In this document: piece after piece, positions 7,995-15,970 of the stretch
How the letters are laid out: each line of letters starts with the position of its first letter
How positions within the stretch are numbered: the stretch's first letter is position 1
Origin: an uncultured Porphyromonadaceae bacterium
GTDB taxonomy: Bacteria; Bacteroidota; Bacteroidia; Bacteroidales; Muribaculaceae
Assembly: GCA_900541835.1 (NCBI GenBank)
Contig: UQLL01000023.1
Coordinates: 1 to 39,443, forward strand
Direction: 5' to 3'
Length of the DNA: 39,443 bases
The notes under the pieces: model-generated
What the model was told of the DNA's origin: nothing
Seen by the model: the letters and a program-made list of their open reading frames with translations, nothing else
Database searches by the model: none
Made by a program: the position numbers and the translations under genes

Positions 7995-8757
7995 GAGTGT
8001 CGGTTAGTTGTTGCGAGGTCTTGCCGAATCGGCGCTCGCGGTGCTGGTAGTCGCGCAGGGCCTCGACGAGGCGGTCGCGGTCGAAGTCTGGCCAGAGCAC
8101 AGGGGTGAAGTACAGCTCGGCATATGCAGCCTGCCAGAGCAGGAAGTTGCTGATGCGGCACTCGCCACCGGTGCGTATGAGCAGGTCGGGGTCTGGCAGG
8201 GGGGCGGTGGACAGGGCGTCGGACAGGCGCTGCTCGTCGATGTCGTCGGGGCGCAGTTCTCCGCGTTGTGCCTGGAGTGCGAGGCGGCGTGCGGCGTCAG
8301 CGAGCTCCCATCGGCCGGAGTAGCTGAGGGCCATGGTGAGCACCAGGCCGGTGCAGTGCGCGGTGGCGGCCACGCCGGACTTGAGCTTGGCCAGGGAGGC
8401 GGCGGGGATGCGCTCGAGTTCGCCGATAAGGTTGAGGCGGACGTTGTTTTCGACCAGGAATGGTGTCTGAGCCTCGATGGTGTCGCCTATGAGGGTCATG
8501 AGGATGTCGACCTCGGCCTGTGGGCGACGCCAGTTCTCGGTGGAGAAGCCGTAGAGGGTGAGATGGCTGATGCCGAGATCGGAGCTGGCGCGTGTGATGT
8601 CGATCACGGCGTCGACGCCACGGAAGTGTCCCTGGCAGCGTTCCTGGCCACGGCCGGCGGCCCAGCGACCGTTGCCGTCCATGATGATGGCTACGTGCCG
8701 GGGCAGCTTATCGGGGTCGAGCCCGGCCGCTATTGCGTCTGCTTTGCTCTTGCTCAT
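7981..8757 (-). CDS. uppS: isoprenyl (undecaprenyl) diphosphate synthase
   Basis: UppS adds isoprene units to farnesyl diphosphate to make the C55 lipid carrier for peptidoglycan and surface glycans. The 258-residue protein has the signature IIMDGNGRWA with catalytic Asp27, the TENWRRP segment, and the C-terminal RTGGE..RISNFLLWQ..Y..LYF region. The frame stays open far upstream, but the ATG at 8757 overlaps the porG stop as ATGA and gives the normal family length. It overlaps bamA by 14 nt downstream. Confidence 0.95.
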   Translation of the reverse strand: MSKSKADAIAAGLDPDKLPRHVAIIMDGNGRWAAGRGQERCQGHFRGVDAVIDITRASSDLGISHLTLYGFSTENWRRPQAEVDILMTLIGDTIEAQTPFLVENNVRLNLIGELERIPAASLAKLKSGVAATAHCTGLVLTMALSYSGRWELADAARRLALQAQRGELRPDDIDEQRLSDALSTAPLPDPDLLIRTGGECRISNFLLWQAAYAELYFTPVLWPDFDRDRLVEALRDYQHRERRFGKTSQQLTDTHDHK

Positions 8758-9470
8758 GGTTTGTAATGGCACTCGGCGCAGCGTCGGCTGAACTCGTAGG
8801 TCACCGTGAAGGTGAGCGTGGAATACCAGTCGGTGTTCTTCATGAACGAGTGCTTTATCTGGTTGGGGTCGGCAAGGTCCTTGCCGTCCATCTTGTCGGT
8901 GAAAGTCTTGTGCATCAGGAAGCTGAGTCCGAGGTTGACGCGCTTTGAAGCCTTGTACTTGACGCCGATTCCGAAGGGGACCTCGATGCTGAAGGCGCTC
9001 TCGCCGGAGGTTGTGGCGAGCACGAAGCCGAGGCCGGCGGCTATGTATGGCGTCACGCGGCTGAGCTTCTGGTAGCGGCGCCCCATGCCGTAGTTGAAGA
9101 AGTTGAACTCGAACATCTCGGAGGCGGAGTAGAAGGTGGTGGAGAACTTGAAGGTGTTGGCGTCTGGGAAGACGTTCTCCATCTGCTTGGAGTCTCCGCG
9201 CAGCCCACCGGCGTAGAACTGTGTCTTGAGGGCGAAGCGTGGATTGATGATGTATCGGAATGCGACCTCGGCGTCCCATCCGGGATTCTTGAGCAGGGAG
9301 GCGGTGTTGGCGTCTCCGAGGTACCCGGTCATGCCCACGCCACCGCCTATCTCGTATCGGTAGTCGTCATCGGCGCTGAAGGCGGCGAACTCCTGCGCCC
9401 GGCCCAGGGTCGGAAGCAAGAGCAGCGCGGCTGCCAGCAGTCCTTTATATAATAATGTGGGGCGGGTCAT
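8754..9470 (-). CDS. porG: PorG-like outer-membrane protein (DUF6089), T9SS component
   Basis: This 238-residue protein has a signal peptide ending at GRAQ (about 26) followed by repeated amphipathic strands, consistent with a small beta-barrel. The sequence and the place directly before uppS and bamA match the PorG/DUF6089 family. In Porphyromonas gingivalis PorG is needed for type IX secretion and is proposed to link the PorK/PorN ring to the outer membrane. Its ATG overlaps the preceding DUF6242 gene by one base, and its stop overlaps the uppS start. The C-terminus CAECHYKP, with two Cys, is odd for a barrel end. Confidence 0.82.
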   Translation of the reverse strand: MTRPTLLYKGLLAAALLLLPTLGRAQEFAAFSADDDYRYEIGGGVGMTGYLGDANTASLLKNPGWDAEVAFRYIINPRFALKTQFYAGGLRGDSKQMENVFPDANTFKFSTTFYSASEMFEFNFFNYGMGRRYQKLSRVTPYIAAGLGFVLATTSGESAFSIEVPFGIGVKYKASKRVNLGLSFLMHKTFTDKMDGKDLADPNQIKHSFMKNTDWYSTLTFTVTYEFSRRCAECHYKP

Positions 9471-11002
9471 TAGATGAGGGGTTTGAAGCTCATGCGGTTG
9501 ATGACGCCTCGGTAGATCCAGGGACTCAGTGCGGCGCCCGGTTCGGAACTTCCTCCCACCAAGTAGATGTAGGGGCAGTTCCAGGATATCCTGTAGCCGT
9601 TGATGACGTACGGGAGGCGACGCTGGCCACCGAACGTGCGCTTGCCGTTGATGTCGGTCCAGGCCTCGGGGGAGAAGTTGGCTTCCAGGGGAGTGTCAAG
9701 CACGGCGTGGTCCACCTCGAAGATAGCAGGGAAGTCGGCGGGCAGCTGCATGGCCTGCGGGGCCTCTTGCCAGTGCACACCGTTGTCATAGCTGATGTAT
9801 ACGGTATGGTTTGGGGTGCCGTCTCCCAGGGCTCCGCCAATGTATAGCCACACGGAGTATTCGTTGAAGAGCCAGAGGGTGGAGGTGCGGAGATAGGCGT
9901 AGTATGGCACCATGACTCCGCCGTAGATTGCGGGCAGGCCACGGTTGGAGATGTCGACCCAGGTGGTGCCGTCGAAGGCCCAGGTCTCGCCGGTGTAGTT
10001 TGTGCCGTCGTATCCTCCGGTGATGAGGCCGAGAGGCAGGGAACTCCACTTGGTGGAGTAGATGCTCATGTCTGATGAGTGAAGGTAGGGGAAGCCGGGC
10101 TCCAGGGGCGTCTCGGCGTATGTACCCATGGGATACTGGGTGTGCACCAGCTGGCCATTCGCTTCCCGCACGCCCTGTACGGCGTTATTGAAAGCGCCGA
10201 TGATGCTCGTCCACCGGCCTGCTTCGGTGAGCTGCCGCCAGTCCAGGCCGTCGGCCGAGCGATAGAGCTGGCCTGAGGTGGAGAGGAGGTAGAAGGCGTC
10301 GTCGGTGGCCGTCAGCGAACGAACGTCAGGAGTGAATCCGGGCATGACGGCATGACGGGTCCAGGTGCCGGCCTCGATCCTGCGAGTGTGGGAAAGGGTG
10401 TAGCTACCGTCGTTTTCCTGGATGAGACAATAGACGGTGGAGTCGCGGCTTACCGCCTTCTGAGCGGCCGGGTTGTCGAGCCGTGCGGGGAGAGCCATGC
10501 GGGCGTTCATGTCGAAGAAGAGAGAGTCGGGATTCATCTTGTGGACATTCACTCTGAGGGCGTAGGAACGATCGACGGTGCCGTCGAGGTTTGCCAGACG
10601 CAACGTGACGCGCCGGGTGAAGTCGATGGTGTCGCCGGGGTTCTCACGGTAGTCGTGCACCGTGCTCTCGCCGGTCTCGGGGTTCTCGACCACAATCTGA
10701 ACCTGACCCACCGTCGACGGGATGGTGAGCATGGGGACGAGCTTATCTACGGGAGTTCCCACAGGCAGCGAGTCGGCGTTGTAGATGACTCTATGGTTGA
10801 GGTCGATGGCGAAATAGACCGAGTCGAGGTTCGTCATCACCTTATAGTCGGCCTTGAGGTAGAACTTGGTCACAATCAGCTCAGTACCGCGGTCGTACGG
10901 CTCGTCAAAAGGGTCGGAACTGGAGTTGCACGACGACAGTGACAGCAGTGCCGTCGCAAGTATGAAGAACGCCAGGGGCGCAGTCAGTCGCTTTATGCTC
11001 AT
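9470..11002 (-). CDS. DUF6242-type lipoprotein with Asp-box-like repeats
   Basis: This 510-residue protein is a predicted lipoprotein, with lipobox LSSC at Cys25. Residues 40-155 look like a beta-sandwich. The rest is strand-rich, with two Asp-box-like motifs, SADGLDW (249-255) and SYDNGVHW (404-411), plus a kelch-like WAFDGTTWVDI segment, suggesting a beta-propeller. I recognise it as the DUF6242 family, whose function is unknown. ATG 11002 is preferred over an in-frame TTG at 11020 because the signal peptide starts right there and the -7 box is 22 nt upstream. It overlaps porG by one base and heads the porG-uppS-bamA operon, which suggests a role at the outer membrane. Confidence 0.75.
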   Translation of the reverse strand: MSIKRLTAPLAFFILATALLSLSSCNSSSDPFDEPYDRGTELIVTKFYLKADYKVMTNLDSVYFAIDLNHRVIYNADSLPVGTPVDKLVPMLTIPSTVGQVQIVVENPETGESTVHDYRENPGDTIDFTRRVTLRLANLDGTVDRSYALRVNVHKMNPDSLFFDMNARMALPARLDNPAAQKAVSRDSTVYCLIQENDGSYTLSHTRRIEAGTWTRHAVMPGFTPDVRSLTATDDAFYLLSTSGQLYRSADGLDWRQLTEAGRWTSIIGAFNNAVQGVREANGQLVHTQYPMGTYAETPLEPGFPYLHSSDMSIYSTKWSSLPLGLITGGYDGTNYTGETWAFDGTTWVDISNRGLPAIYGGVMVPYYAYLRTSTLWLFNEYSVWLYIGGALGDGTPNHTVYISYDNGVHWQEAPQAMQLPADFPAIFEVDHAVLDTPLEANFSPEAWTDINGKRTFGGQRRLPYVINGYRISWNCPYIYLVGGSSEPGAALSPWIYRGVINRMSFKPLI

Positions 11003-11024
11003 GCGTAAGTCGGTTTTCAATCTG

Positions 11025-11032
11025 CAAATTTA
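11025..11032 (-). promoter_or_regulatory. -7 box of the DUF6242-porG-uppS-bamA operon
   Basis: TAAATTTG on the minus strand ends 22 nt before the ATG at 11002. A -33 TTTG at the usual distance is missing. It is the only TAnnTTTG match seen in the roughly 100-nt gap after ribD. Confidence 0.5.
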
Positions 11033-11100
11033 ATAATTTGTATCAAAACTGCGGCCATGAAACGGACGTCAATGTGAGATTAATCAAAAATTATGGCTTT

Positions 11101-12117
11101 TTAAATCTTTTTAAGTGTCAGATTGCGCCCACGGGCGAAGATTTCGAGGCGATTGGAGCCGAGGCGCATAGTCTCGGAGAGGATGACATCGACCGGAACA
11201 TCGGGCGCAGAAATGGCCGCAGAGGGGCCGACTGCTTCGGGGGAAGTCTCTACACGTATGCGGTCGTAGAGACCGGCGTCAATGAAAGCCTGCAGCAGGC
11301 GCGAGCCTCCCTCCACCAGCACCGACGACAGGTGATGCTCCCGCCACAGACTCTCCACGAGCGCGGGCAGGTCGGAAGCGTACGGCAGCCAAAGGGTATC
11401 GGGGGCGGAGCTCAGGAAGGAGCCGGCCAGGGGGGACCCGTCGCCGCCTACCACCACAGGCAGCGGATTGCCGCCCGGCCAGCGGCGCGTGTCGAGATGC
11501 GGGTCGTCGGCTTCCACGGTATGGCGCCCCACCAGGATGGCGTCGTGCATGGCCCGCTCGCGGTGACACCACACCTGTCCCTGCGGACCCGATATGAGCA
11601 GGCGTCGGTCGGTGGCGCCCATGAAGCCGTCGGCCGTGCGTGCCCATTTCAGGGTGATGAAGGGGCGTCCGAGCTCCTGGGCGCACAAGAAGGCGGGGTT
11701 GACGGCGCGGCACTCGTCCTCGAGCACTCCGGCCTCCACCTCCTTGCCGGCCCGGCGTAGCATCTCCAGGCCGCGGCCGCTGACCTTCGGGTTGGGGTCC
11801 ACGCTGCCGGCCACCACGCGGGCTATCGGCATCTCTGCCAGCAGCTTGGCACAGGGAGGCGTCTTGCCATAATGAGAGCAGGGTTCCAGGGTGACGTACA
11901 CGGTGGCACCCCTGAGCAGCTTCGGATCACGCACGCTGGCCACAGCGTTGACCTCGGCATGCCCCTCGCCGTAGCGACGGTGCCACCCCTCACCCACCAC
12001 GGTACCGTCGGATCCTACTATCACGCATCCCACGGCAGGGTTCGGCGACACATGCCCGTGACCTTTGCGTGCAAGTCCGATGGCCCGCCGCATCCAGTAC
12101 TCGTCGTTGCTTTTCAT
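11101..12117 (-). CDS. ribD: bifunctional riboflavin biosynthesis deaminase/reductase
   Basis: RibD carries out the deamination and side-chain reduction of the pyrimidine intermediate in riboflavin synthesis. In 338 residues it has an N-terminal cytidine-deaminase-like domain with the zinc site HAE (His53, Glu55) and Cys80/Cys89 in PCSHYGKTPPC, then a C-terminal dihydrofolate-reductase-like domain from about 155, starting at ITLKWARTADGFMG. Length and domain order are normal. It diverges from prmC. The -7 box ends only 4 nt before its ATG, which predicts a leaderless message. Confidence 0.95.
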   Translation of the reverse strand: MKSNDEYWMRRAIGLARKGHGHVSPNPAVGCVIVGSDGTVVGEGWHRRYGEGHAEVNAVASVRDPKLLRGATVYVTLEPCSHYGKTPPCAKLLAEMPIARVVAGSVDPNPKVSGRGLEMLRRAGKEVEAGVLEDECRAVNPAFLCAQELGRPFITLKWARTADGFMGATDRRLLISGPQGQVWCHRERAMHDAILVGRHTVEADDPHLDTRRWPGGNPLPVVVGGDGSPLAGSFLSSAPDTLWLPYASDLPALVESLWREHHLSSVLVEGGSRLLQAFIDAGLYDRIRVETSPEAVGPSAAISAPDVPVDVILSETMRLGSNRLEIFARGRNLTLKKI

Positions 12118-12121
12118 GCCA

Positions 12122-12129
12122 CAAAATTA
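12122..12129 (-). promoter_or_regulatory. ribD -7 box, leaderless type
   Basis: TAATTTTG on the minus strand is separated from the ribD ATG by only TGGC. With a start point about 4-6 nt after the box, the mRNA would begin at or next to the start codon. No clear -33 TTTG. Confidence 0.5.
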
Positions 12130-12151
12130 CAAAAATCCTGCAAGAATTTAG

Positions 12152-12159
12152 TAACTTTG
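12152..12159 (+). promoter_or_regulatory. prmC -7 box
   Basis: TAACTTTG lies 15 nt before the chosen prmC ATG at 12175. It supports that start over the long upstream extension of the frame. No clear -33 TTTG. Confidence 0.5.
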
Positions 12160-12174
12160 CAGTGTTATAAAGTC

Positions 12175-13032
12175 ATGAAAGAGTCAGTAATGGAGATGCG
12201 GCGACGACTCGAACCCATCTACGGCAAGGACGAGTCGCGCGCCATGATCCGAGAGATATTCCGCGTTCTGAAAGGCTGGGACGCCACCGAGTTCATCATC
12301 CGCCTGACGGACGACTACCCGCTCAGCGACTACATCCGCTCCAAGATCGAAGACATCCTGGGGCGGCTGGAGAGGCACGAGCCGCTGCAGTACATCCTGG
12401 GCGAGGCACACTTCTACGGACTCGACCTGCACGTGGAGCCGGGAGTGCTGATTCCACGCCCGGAGACGGAGGAGCTGGTGCGCGTCATCGCCGCCGACAA
12501 CCCCTCCAGCGACCTGCGGGTAGTGGACCTGGGCACCGGCTCCGGCGCCATCGCCATAGCCCTAAGCCGATACATGAGCTTCCCCGAAATCACAGCCATA
12601 GACCTGTCACCCAAGGCCATAGAAGTAGCAACTGACAACGTCAAAGCACTGAAATGCAACGGTATACGTGTGGTGCAGGGCGACATGACGAAGTGGAACC
12701 CGGAGAGCGCCTCGCTCGACGTGGTGGTCAGTAACCCACCGTACGTCGACGAGAGCGAGAAGGCCGGCATGGAGGCCAACGTGCGCGACTACGAGCCAGC
12801 CGAAGCATTGTTCGTGCCCGACTCTGACCCGCTCAAATTCTACCGCGCCATAGCCCCGGAGGCCCTGAAGGGCCTGAAGCCGGGCGGGCGCCTCTACTTC
12901 GAGATCAACCCGCGCCACGCCGACGAGCTCAAGGCCCTGCTCGCCCACGACGGCTTCACCAACGTGGAACTGTGGCGCGACGCCCAGGGCGCCTACCGAT
13001 ATATCAAAGCACAGAAACCTGTCGATGACTGA
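12175..13032 (+). CDS. prmC: peptide chain release factor N5-glutamine methyltransferase
   Basis: PrmC methylates the Gln of the GGQ motif in release factors RF1/RF2, using S-adenosylmethionine. In 285 residues it has a helical N-terminal domain with PLQYILGEAHFYG (70-82), the SAM-binding loop DLGTGSGAIAIAL (118-130) and the catalytic NPPY (187-190). The open frame extends about 300 nt further upstream, but that part is antisense to ribD and lies before the -7 box, so ATG 12175 is taken. It overlaps recX by 8 nt, implying an operon prmC-recX-comF. Confidence 0.93.
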   Translation: MKESVMEMRRRLEPIYGKDESRAMIREIFRVLKGWDATEFIIRLTDDYPLSDYIRSKIEDILGRLERHEPLQYILGEAHFYGLDLHVEPGVLIPRPETEELVRVIAADNPSSDLRVVDLGTGSGAIAIALSRYMSFPEITAIDLSPKAIEVATDNVKALKCNGIRVVQGDMTKWNPESASLDVVVSNPPYVDESEKAGMEANVRDYEPAEALFVPDSDPLKFYRAIAPEALKGLKPGGRLYFEINPRHADELKALLAHDGFTNVELWRDAQGAYRYIKAQKPVDD

Positions 13033-13531
13033 GCACGACGAGGATATCCACAAGGCGTTGCTGTACGTGACCGGCCTCTGTGCCCGCGCGGAGATGTGCG
13101 AGCAGGAGATCCGCGAGAAGCTCAGACGCCGAAAGCTCGACACCCGCGACGCCGACCGCATCGTCGGCTACTTGACTGAAAACAACTACGTCAACGAACA
13201 ACGGTACGCATCGGCCTACGTGCGCATGAAGCTGCGGCAGGGGGGCTGGGGCCCCTGGAAAATCCGCCAGGGACTGATGGGCAAGGGTCTCGACACCAGC
13301 GTGATACGCGCAGCCATGGCCGAGGTGCAGGCCGACCAGTACGAAGAGAACGCCCTGGCGGCAGCCAGGCGCAAGGCCGCCAGGCTGGACCTCGACGACG
13401 TCAGCGACCGCCAGAAGCTATACCGCTTCCTCTGCTCACGCGGCTACGAGAGCGCCACAATAGGGCGAGTGATGCACACCCTCGGCACCGAAGTCGCCCA
13501 GGCAGACACCGACGCCCCATGGGAGGAATGA
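13025..13531 (+). CDS. recX: RecX family regulatory protein
   Basis: RecX proteins bind RecA filaments and limit or modulate recombination activity. This 168-residue protein shows the three-helix repeats of the family, with IREKLRRRKLD, VNEQRYASAYVRMKLRQGGWGPWKIRQGL split over the first two repeats, and LYRFLCSRGYESATI in the last. It overlaps prmC by 8 nt and the comF-type gene by 13 nt, so the three are probably co-translated. recA itself is not in the window. Confidence 0.88.
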   Translation: MTEHDEDIHKALLYVTGLCARAEMCEQEIREKLRRRKLDTRDADRIVGYLTENNYVNEQRYASAYVRMKLRQGGWGPWKIRQGLMGKGLDTSVIRAAMAEVQADQYEENALAAARRKAARLDLDDVSDRQKLYRFLCSRGYESATIGRVMHTLGTEVAQADTDAPWEE

Positions 13532-14226
13532 AGGCCTTGCGCGAAATCGGCAGCGCGGTAGCCGACATTCTCTGGCCGGCGCAGTGCCACATCTGCGGCC
13601 AGCGTCCCGGGCCCTCATCACGCTGGCTCTGCGCCAAGTGCCTGCGTTCGCTGCCACGCTTCGCCGCCACCAGCTGGGACCTCAACCCCATGGCCCGGCA
13701 CTTTGCCGGACAGGTGCCCTTCGAACGTGCCTCGGCCTTTCTGGAATACAACGCAAAAGGGATGCTCGCACCTGTCTTCCACGATTTCAAGTACCGCGGC
13801 TTCCCGTCGCTGGCGCGTTATATGGGAGAGCTGGCTGGCGGCGGAATGCCCGATTTCTTCGACGGTGTGGAGACGCTGCTGCCGGTGCCGATGTTCGCGC
13901 TCAAGCAGCTGCGACGCGGCTATAACCAGGCCCGCGAGATAGCATTGGGCCTCAGCCGCGCCACCGGCATCCCGGTAGGTCGTGGCCTGAAGGCCATCCG
14001 CGGCCACCGCACACAGACGGGCATGACGTCCGCAGAGCGGCAGGCCAACACACGCGGCATCTTCCGCTACCGCCCCCCGATCGGACAGCTCGGCGCCACC
14101 GTGTGCCTGGTCGACGACGTATGCACCACCGGCTCGACGCTCCTCTCGTGCGCCCGTGCCGTACTGGACGCCGACCCTGCAGCCCGCCTGCGCATCTTCG
14201 CGCTCGGAGCCGTACTCGATTACTGA
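13519..14226 (+). CDS. comF: ComF family phosphoribosyltransferase-like protein
   Basis: This 235-residue protein has an N-terminal zinc-finger-like region with CHICGQ and CAKC, and a C-terminal type I phosphoribosyltransferase domain with the PRPP loop VCLVDDVCTTGSTL. The middle LKQLRRGYNQAREIA is typical of the ComF/GntX family. These proteins are linked to DNA uptake in naturally transformable bacteria, but their biochemical role is not settled. No competence genes are nearby. The start at 13519 overlaps recX by 13 nt; an internal Met at codon 4 is also possible. It converges on the aminotransferase gene with an 18-nt gap. Confidence 0.85.
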   Translation: MGGMKALREIGSAVADILWPAQCHICGQRPGPSSRWLCAKCLRSLPRFAATSWDLNPMARHFAGQVPFERASAFLEYNAKGMLAPVFHDFKYRGFPSLARYMGELAGGGMPDFFDGVETLLPVPMFALKQLRRGYNQAREIALGLSRATGIPVGRGLKAIRGHRTQTGMTSAERQANTRGIFRYRPPIGQLGATVCLVDDVCTTGSTLLSCARAVLDADPAARLRIFALGAVLDY

Positions 14227-14244
14227 CCGCGCAGCAGTGCGAAA

Positions 14245-15396
14245 CTATTCGATTGCCAAGCCATGCTGTCTCGCAAACGGGAGCAGTTCCTCGAAGAGGG
14301 AGGCAGTGTGGGCAATGCGGACGGCTTCGCCCAGGGTGGTCGAGGCAATGGGCAGAGAGACGTACTCGCCTGCCAGTCGCTCTGTGATGTGAAGCGGAGA
14401 CGCCGCCAGGCCATGATAGCAGGGCTGTAGGTGAGGCGGCACAGCGTAGTGGATGTCGGTCTGGATACCTCTATCGAGCATATAGGCGCGGAAAGCGTCG
14501 CGCCTGCCGCCGGGCACGCGCACCACGTACTGGTGCCACACGGCGCCCGAATGCCATTCGGGTGCCATGACGTGCGTGTGGCCGCGCAAGATCGCCGTCA
14601 TGACGGCGGCGCGGGCACGCCTCTCGGCGCTGATGCGGCCCAGGGAACGCAGACGGATGCGCAGGATGGCCGCCTGTGTCTCGTCGAGGCGGCAGTTATA
14701 CCCTCGGTAGATGTTGTGGTAGCGGGTGTCGGAGCCGTAGTTGGCCAAGGCGCGGATGGTGTCGGCCAGTTGGGGATCGGCGGTGGTGACGGCCCCGGCG
14801 TCGCCCAACGCGCCGACGTTCTTTGTCGGGTAGAAGCTGAAAGCGGCGGCATGGCCCAAGGCGCCGGTGTGGCGTCCGTCGGCTATGGTGGCGCCGATGG
14901 CCTGGGCGTTATCCTCCACCAGCAGCAGGCCGCGCTCCATCAGCCGGGGCGCGATGACAGGGTCCCAGCAGGGCGAGCCGTAGAGGTGCACGGCCATGAC
15001 GGCCCGTATGCCCGGGTCGCGGTCGGCAGCACCCTCGGCCAGCTTCCAGTCGAGGTTGAGAGTGCGCTCATCAGGCTCCACGAGCACCGGCCGCAGCCCC
15101 ATCTCGGTAATGGGCAGCACCGAAGCGATGTATGTGTTTGCGGGCACTATGACGCCGTCGCCAGGCTTCAGCCGACCATTCAGAATCAGCGCCCGGAGGA
15201 TGAGACGGATAGCGTCGAGGCCGTTGCTGACACCGATGGCCAGCGGGGAGCCTGTAGCCAGGGCCAGTTCATGCTCGAAAGCCTCGGTCTCCGGGCCGTG
15301 CAGATACCTGCCTGACTCAACGACACGCCGCAGCGCCTCGATCGTCTCGTCCTCGAACGGGGCATTGACGCGCCGCATATCCAGAAACCGAATCAT
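14245..15396 (-). CDS. DegT/DnrJ/EryC1 sugar aminotransferase, FdtB/QdtB-like
   Basis: This 383-residue PLP enzyme belongs to the DegT/DnrJ/EryC1/StrS aminotransferases that put an amino group on nucleotide-linked keto-sugars. Visible features are MIRFLDMRRVNAPF at the N-terminus, VIVPANTYIAS, the VEDNAQA segment that contacts the cofactor, and the Schiff-base lysine Lys192 in SFYPTKN. Start ATG 15396 overlaps the stop of the upstream cupin gene as ATGA. Pairing with a 3,4-ketoisomerase indicates a dTDP-3-amino-3,6-dideoxyhexose product (Fuc3N or Qui3N type), probably for a surface glycan. The exact sugar cannot be told from sequence. Confidence 0.82.
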   Translation of the reverse strand: MIRFLDMRRVNAPFEDETIEALRRVVESGRYLHGPETEAFEHELALATGSPLAIGVSNGLDAIRLILRALILNGRLKPGDGVIVPANTYIASVLPITEMGLRPVLVEPDERTLNLDWKLAEGAADRDPGIRAVMAVHLYGSPCWDPVIAPRLMERGLLLVEDNAQAIGATIADGRHTGALGHAAAFSFYPTKNVGALGDAGAVTTADPQLADTIRALANYGSDTRYHNIYRGYNCRLDETQAAILRIRLRSLGRISAERRARAAVMTAILRGHTHVMAPEWHSGAVWHQYVVRVPGGRRDAFRAYMLDRGIQTDIHYAVPPHLQPCYHGLAASPLHITERLAGEYVSLPIASTTLGEAVRIAHTASLFEELLPFARQHGLAIE

Positions 15397-15824
15397 ATTC
15401 CGAACTGCTCGGCCGAGTACCGGCAATAGTCGTCATAGTCGCGGATATAGTCCTCCTCCTCGTATCGCTGCGAGGCGAGGGCGACGATGACGGTGCCGGT
15501 GGTGAAGTTCTCCATGACCTTCCACACGCCGGGGGGGATGAGCAGGCCCCTGTTGGAGCGGTCGAGGTGGAAGAGCAGCTCGTCCTTGCCGTCAGTCAGG
15601 CGCACGGACAGGCTGCCGGCCACGGCAATGAGCACTATCTGGCACTGGCGGTGGGCATGGCCTCCGCGAGTCTCGCCGCCGGGAACGTCGTAAATGTAGA
15701 AAACGCGCTGGATGGAGAAAGGCACGTGGCGTCCGCCCTCCACAAAGGAGAGGTTGCCGCGAGGGTCGCAAATCTTGGGAAGGTCGATGAGCCGGACCTT
15801 GTTGAGCGGGGATGTCTCGGTCAT
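15393..15824 (-). CDS. WxcM-like cupin, FdtA-type dTDP-sugar 3,4-ketoisomerase
   Basis: This 143-residue single-domain cupin matches FdtA-like enzymes that convert dTDP-4-keto-6-deoxyglucose to the 3-keto isomer used by FdtB/QdtB transaminases. Key segments are LIDLPKICDPRGNLSFVE, the RGGHAH motif with the active-site histidines, and LLIPPGVWKVMENF. The frame extends upstream, but ATG 15824 directly follows a -7 box and gives the normal family start. It overlaps the aminotransferase by 4 nt. The usual rmlA/rmlB partners are not in the window. Confidence 0.82.
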   Translation of the reverse strand: MTETSPLNKVRLIDLPKICDPRGNLSFVEGGRHVPFSIQRVFYIYDVPGGETRGGHAHRQCQIVLIAVAGSLSVRLTDGKDELLFHLDRSNRGLLIPPGVWKVMENFTTGTVIVALASQRYEEEDYIRDYDDYCRYSAEQFGI

Positions 15825-15828
15825 GGCG

Positions 15829-15836
15829 CAAAGGTA
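15829..15836 (-). promoter_or_regulatory. -7 box of the fdtA-like/fdtB-like pair, leaderless type
   Basis: TACCTTTG on the minus strand is followed by CGCC and then the ATG at 15824. This predicts a message with essentially no leader. No exact -33 TTTG. Confidence 0.5.
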
Positions 15837-15852
15837 GTAATTTTTTCTGAAA

Positions 15853-15915
15853 GTTGAAAGTCGAGAGTCGAGAGTTGCGGACGCGAACTGAGCGTCAACT
15901 ATCGGCTCTCGACTC
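15853..15915. repeat. composite GAGAG/REP-like repeat
   Basis: Outer arms GAGTCGAGAG (15865-15874) and CTCTCGACTC (15906-15915) are perfect inverted repeats, with a second inner pair TTG/CAA. The core GGACGC..GAGCGTC resembles the REP-like cores elsewhere in the window. It fills the divergent gap between the fdtA-like gene and the DUF4465 gene. Confidence 0.55.
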
Positions 15916-15970
15916 AAAATATAAACCAACGCGGTGCGTTACTGTTAATAAAGCATAATCCAAAACACAC

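Noticed and set aside
8758..9279. N-terminal extension of uppS
   Set aside because: It overlaps porG in another frame and has a low-complexity Arg/Gln/His composition; the ATG at 8757 gives the normal UppS length.
11872..12174. 101-codon N-terminal extension of prmC
   Set aside because: It is antisense to ribD, lies upstream of the prmC -7 box, and the family starts near MKESVMEMRR at 12175.
14245..15396. Assignment of the aminotransferase as PorR
   Set aside because: PorR is also DegT-type, but the adjacent FdtA-like cupin points to the FdtB/QdtB subgroup; sequence alone does not justify the PorR name.
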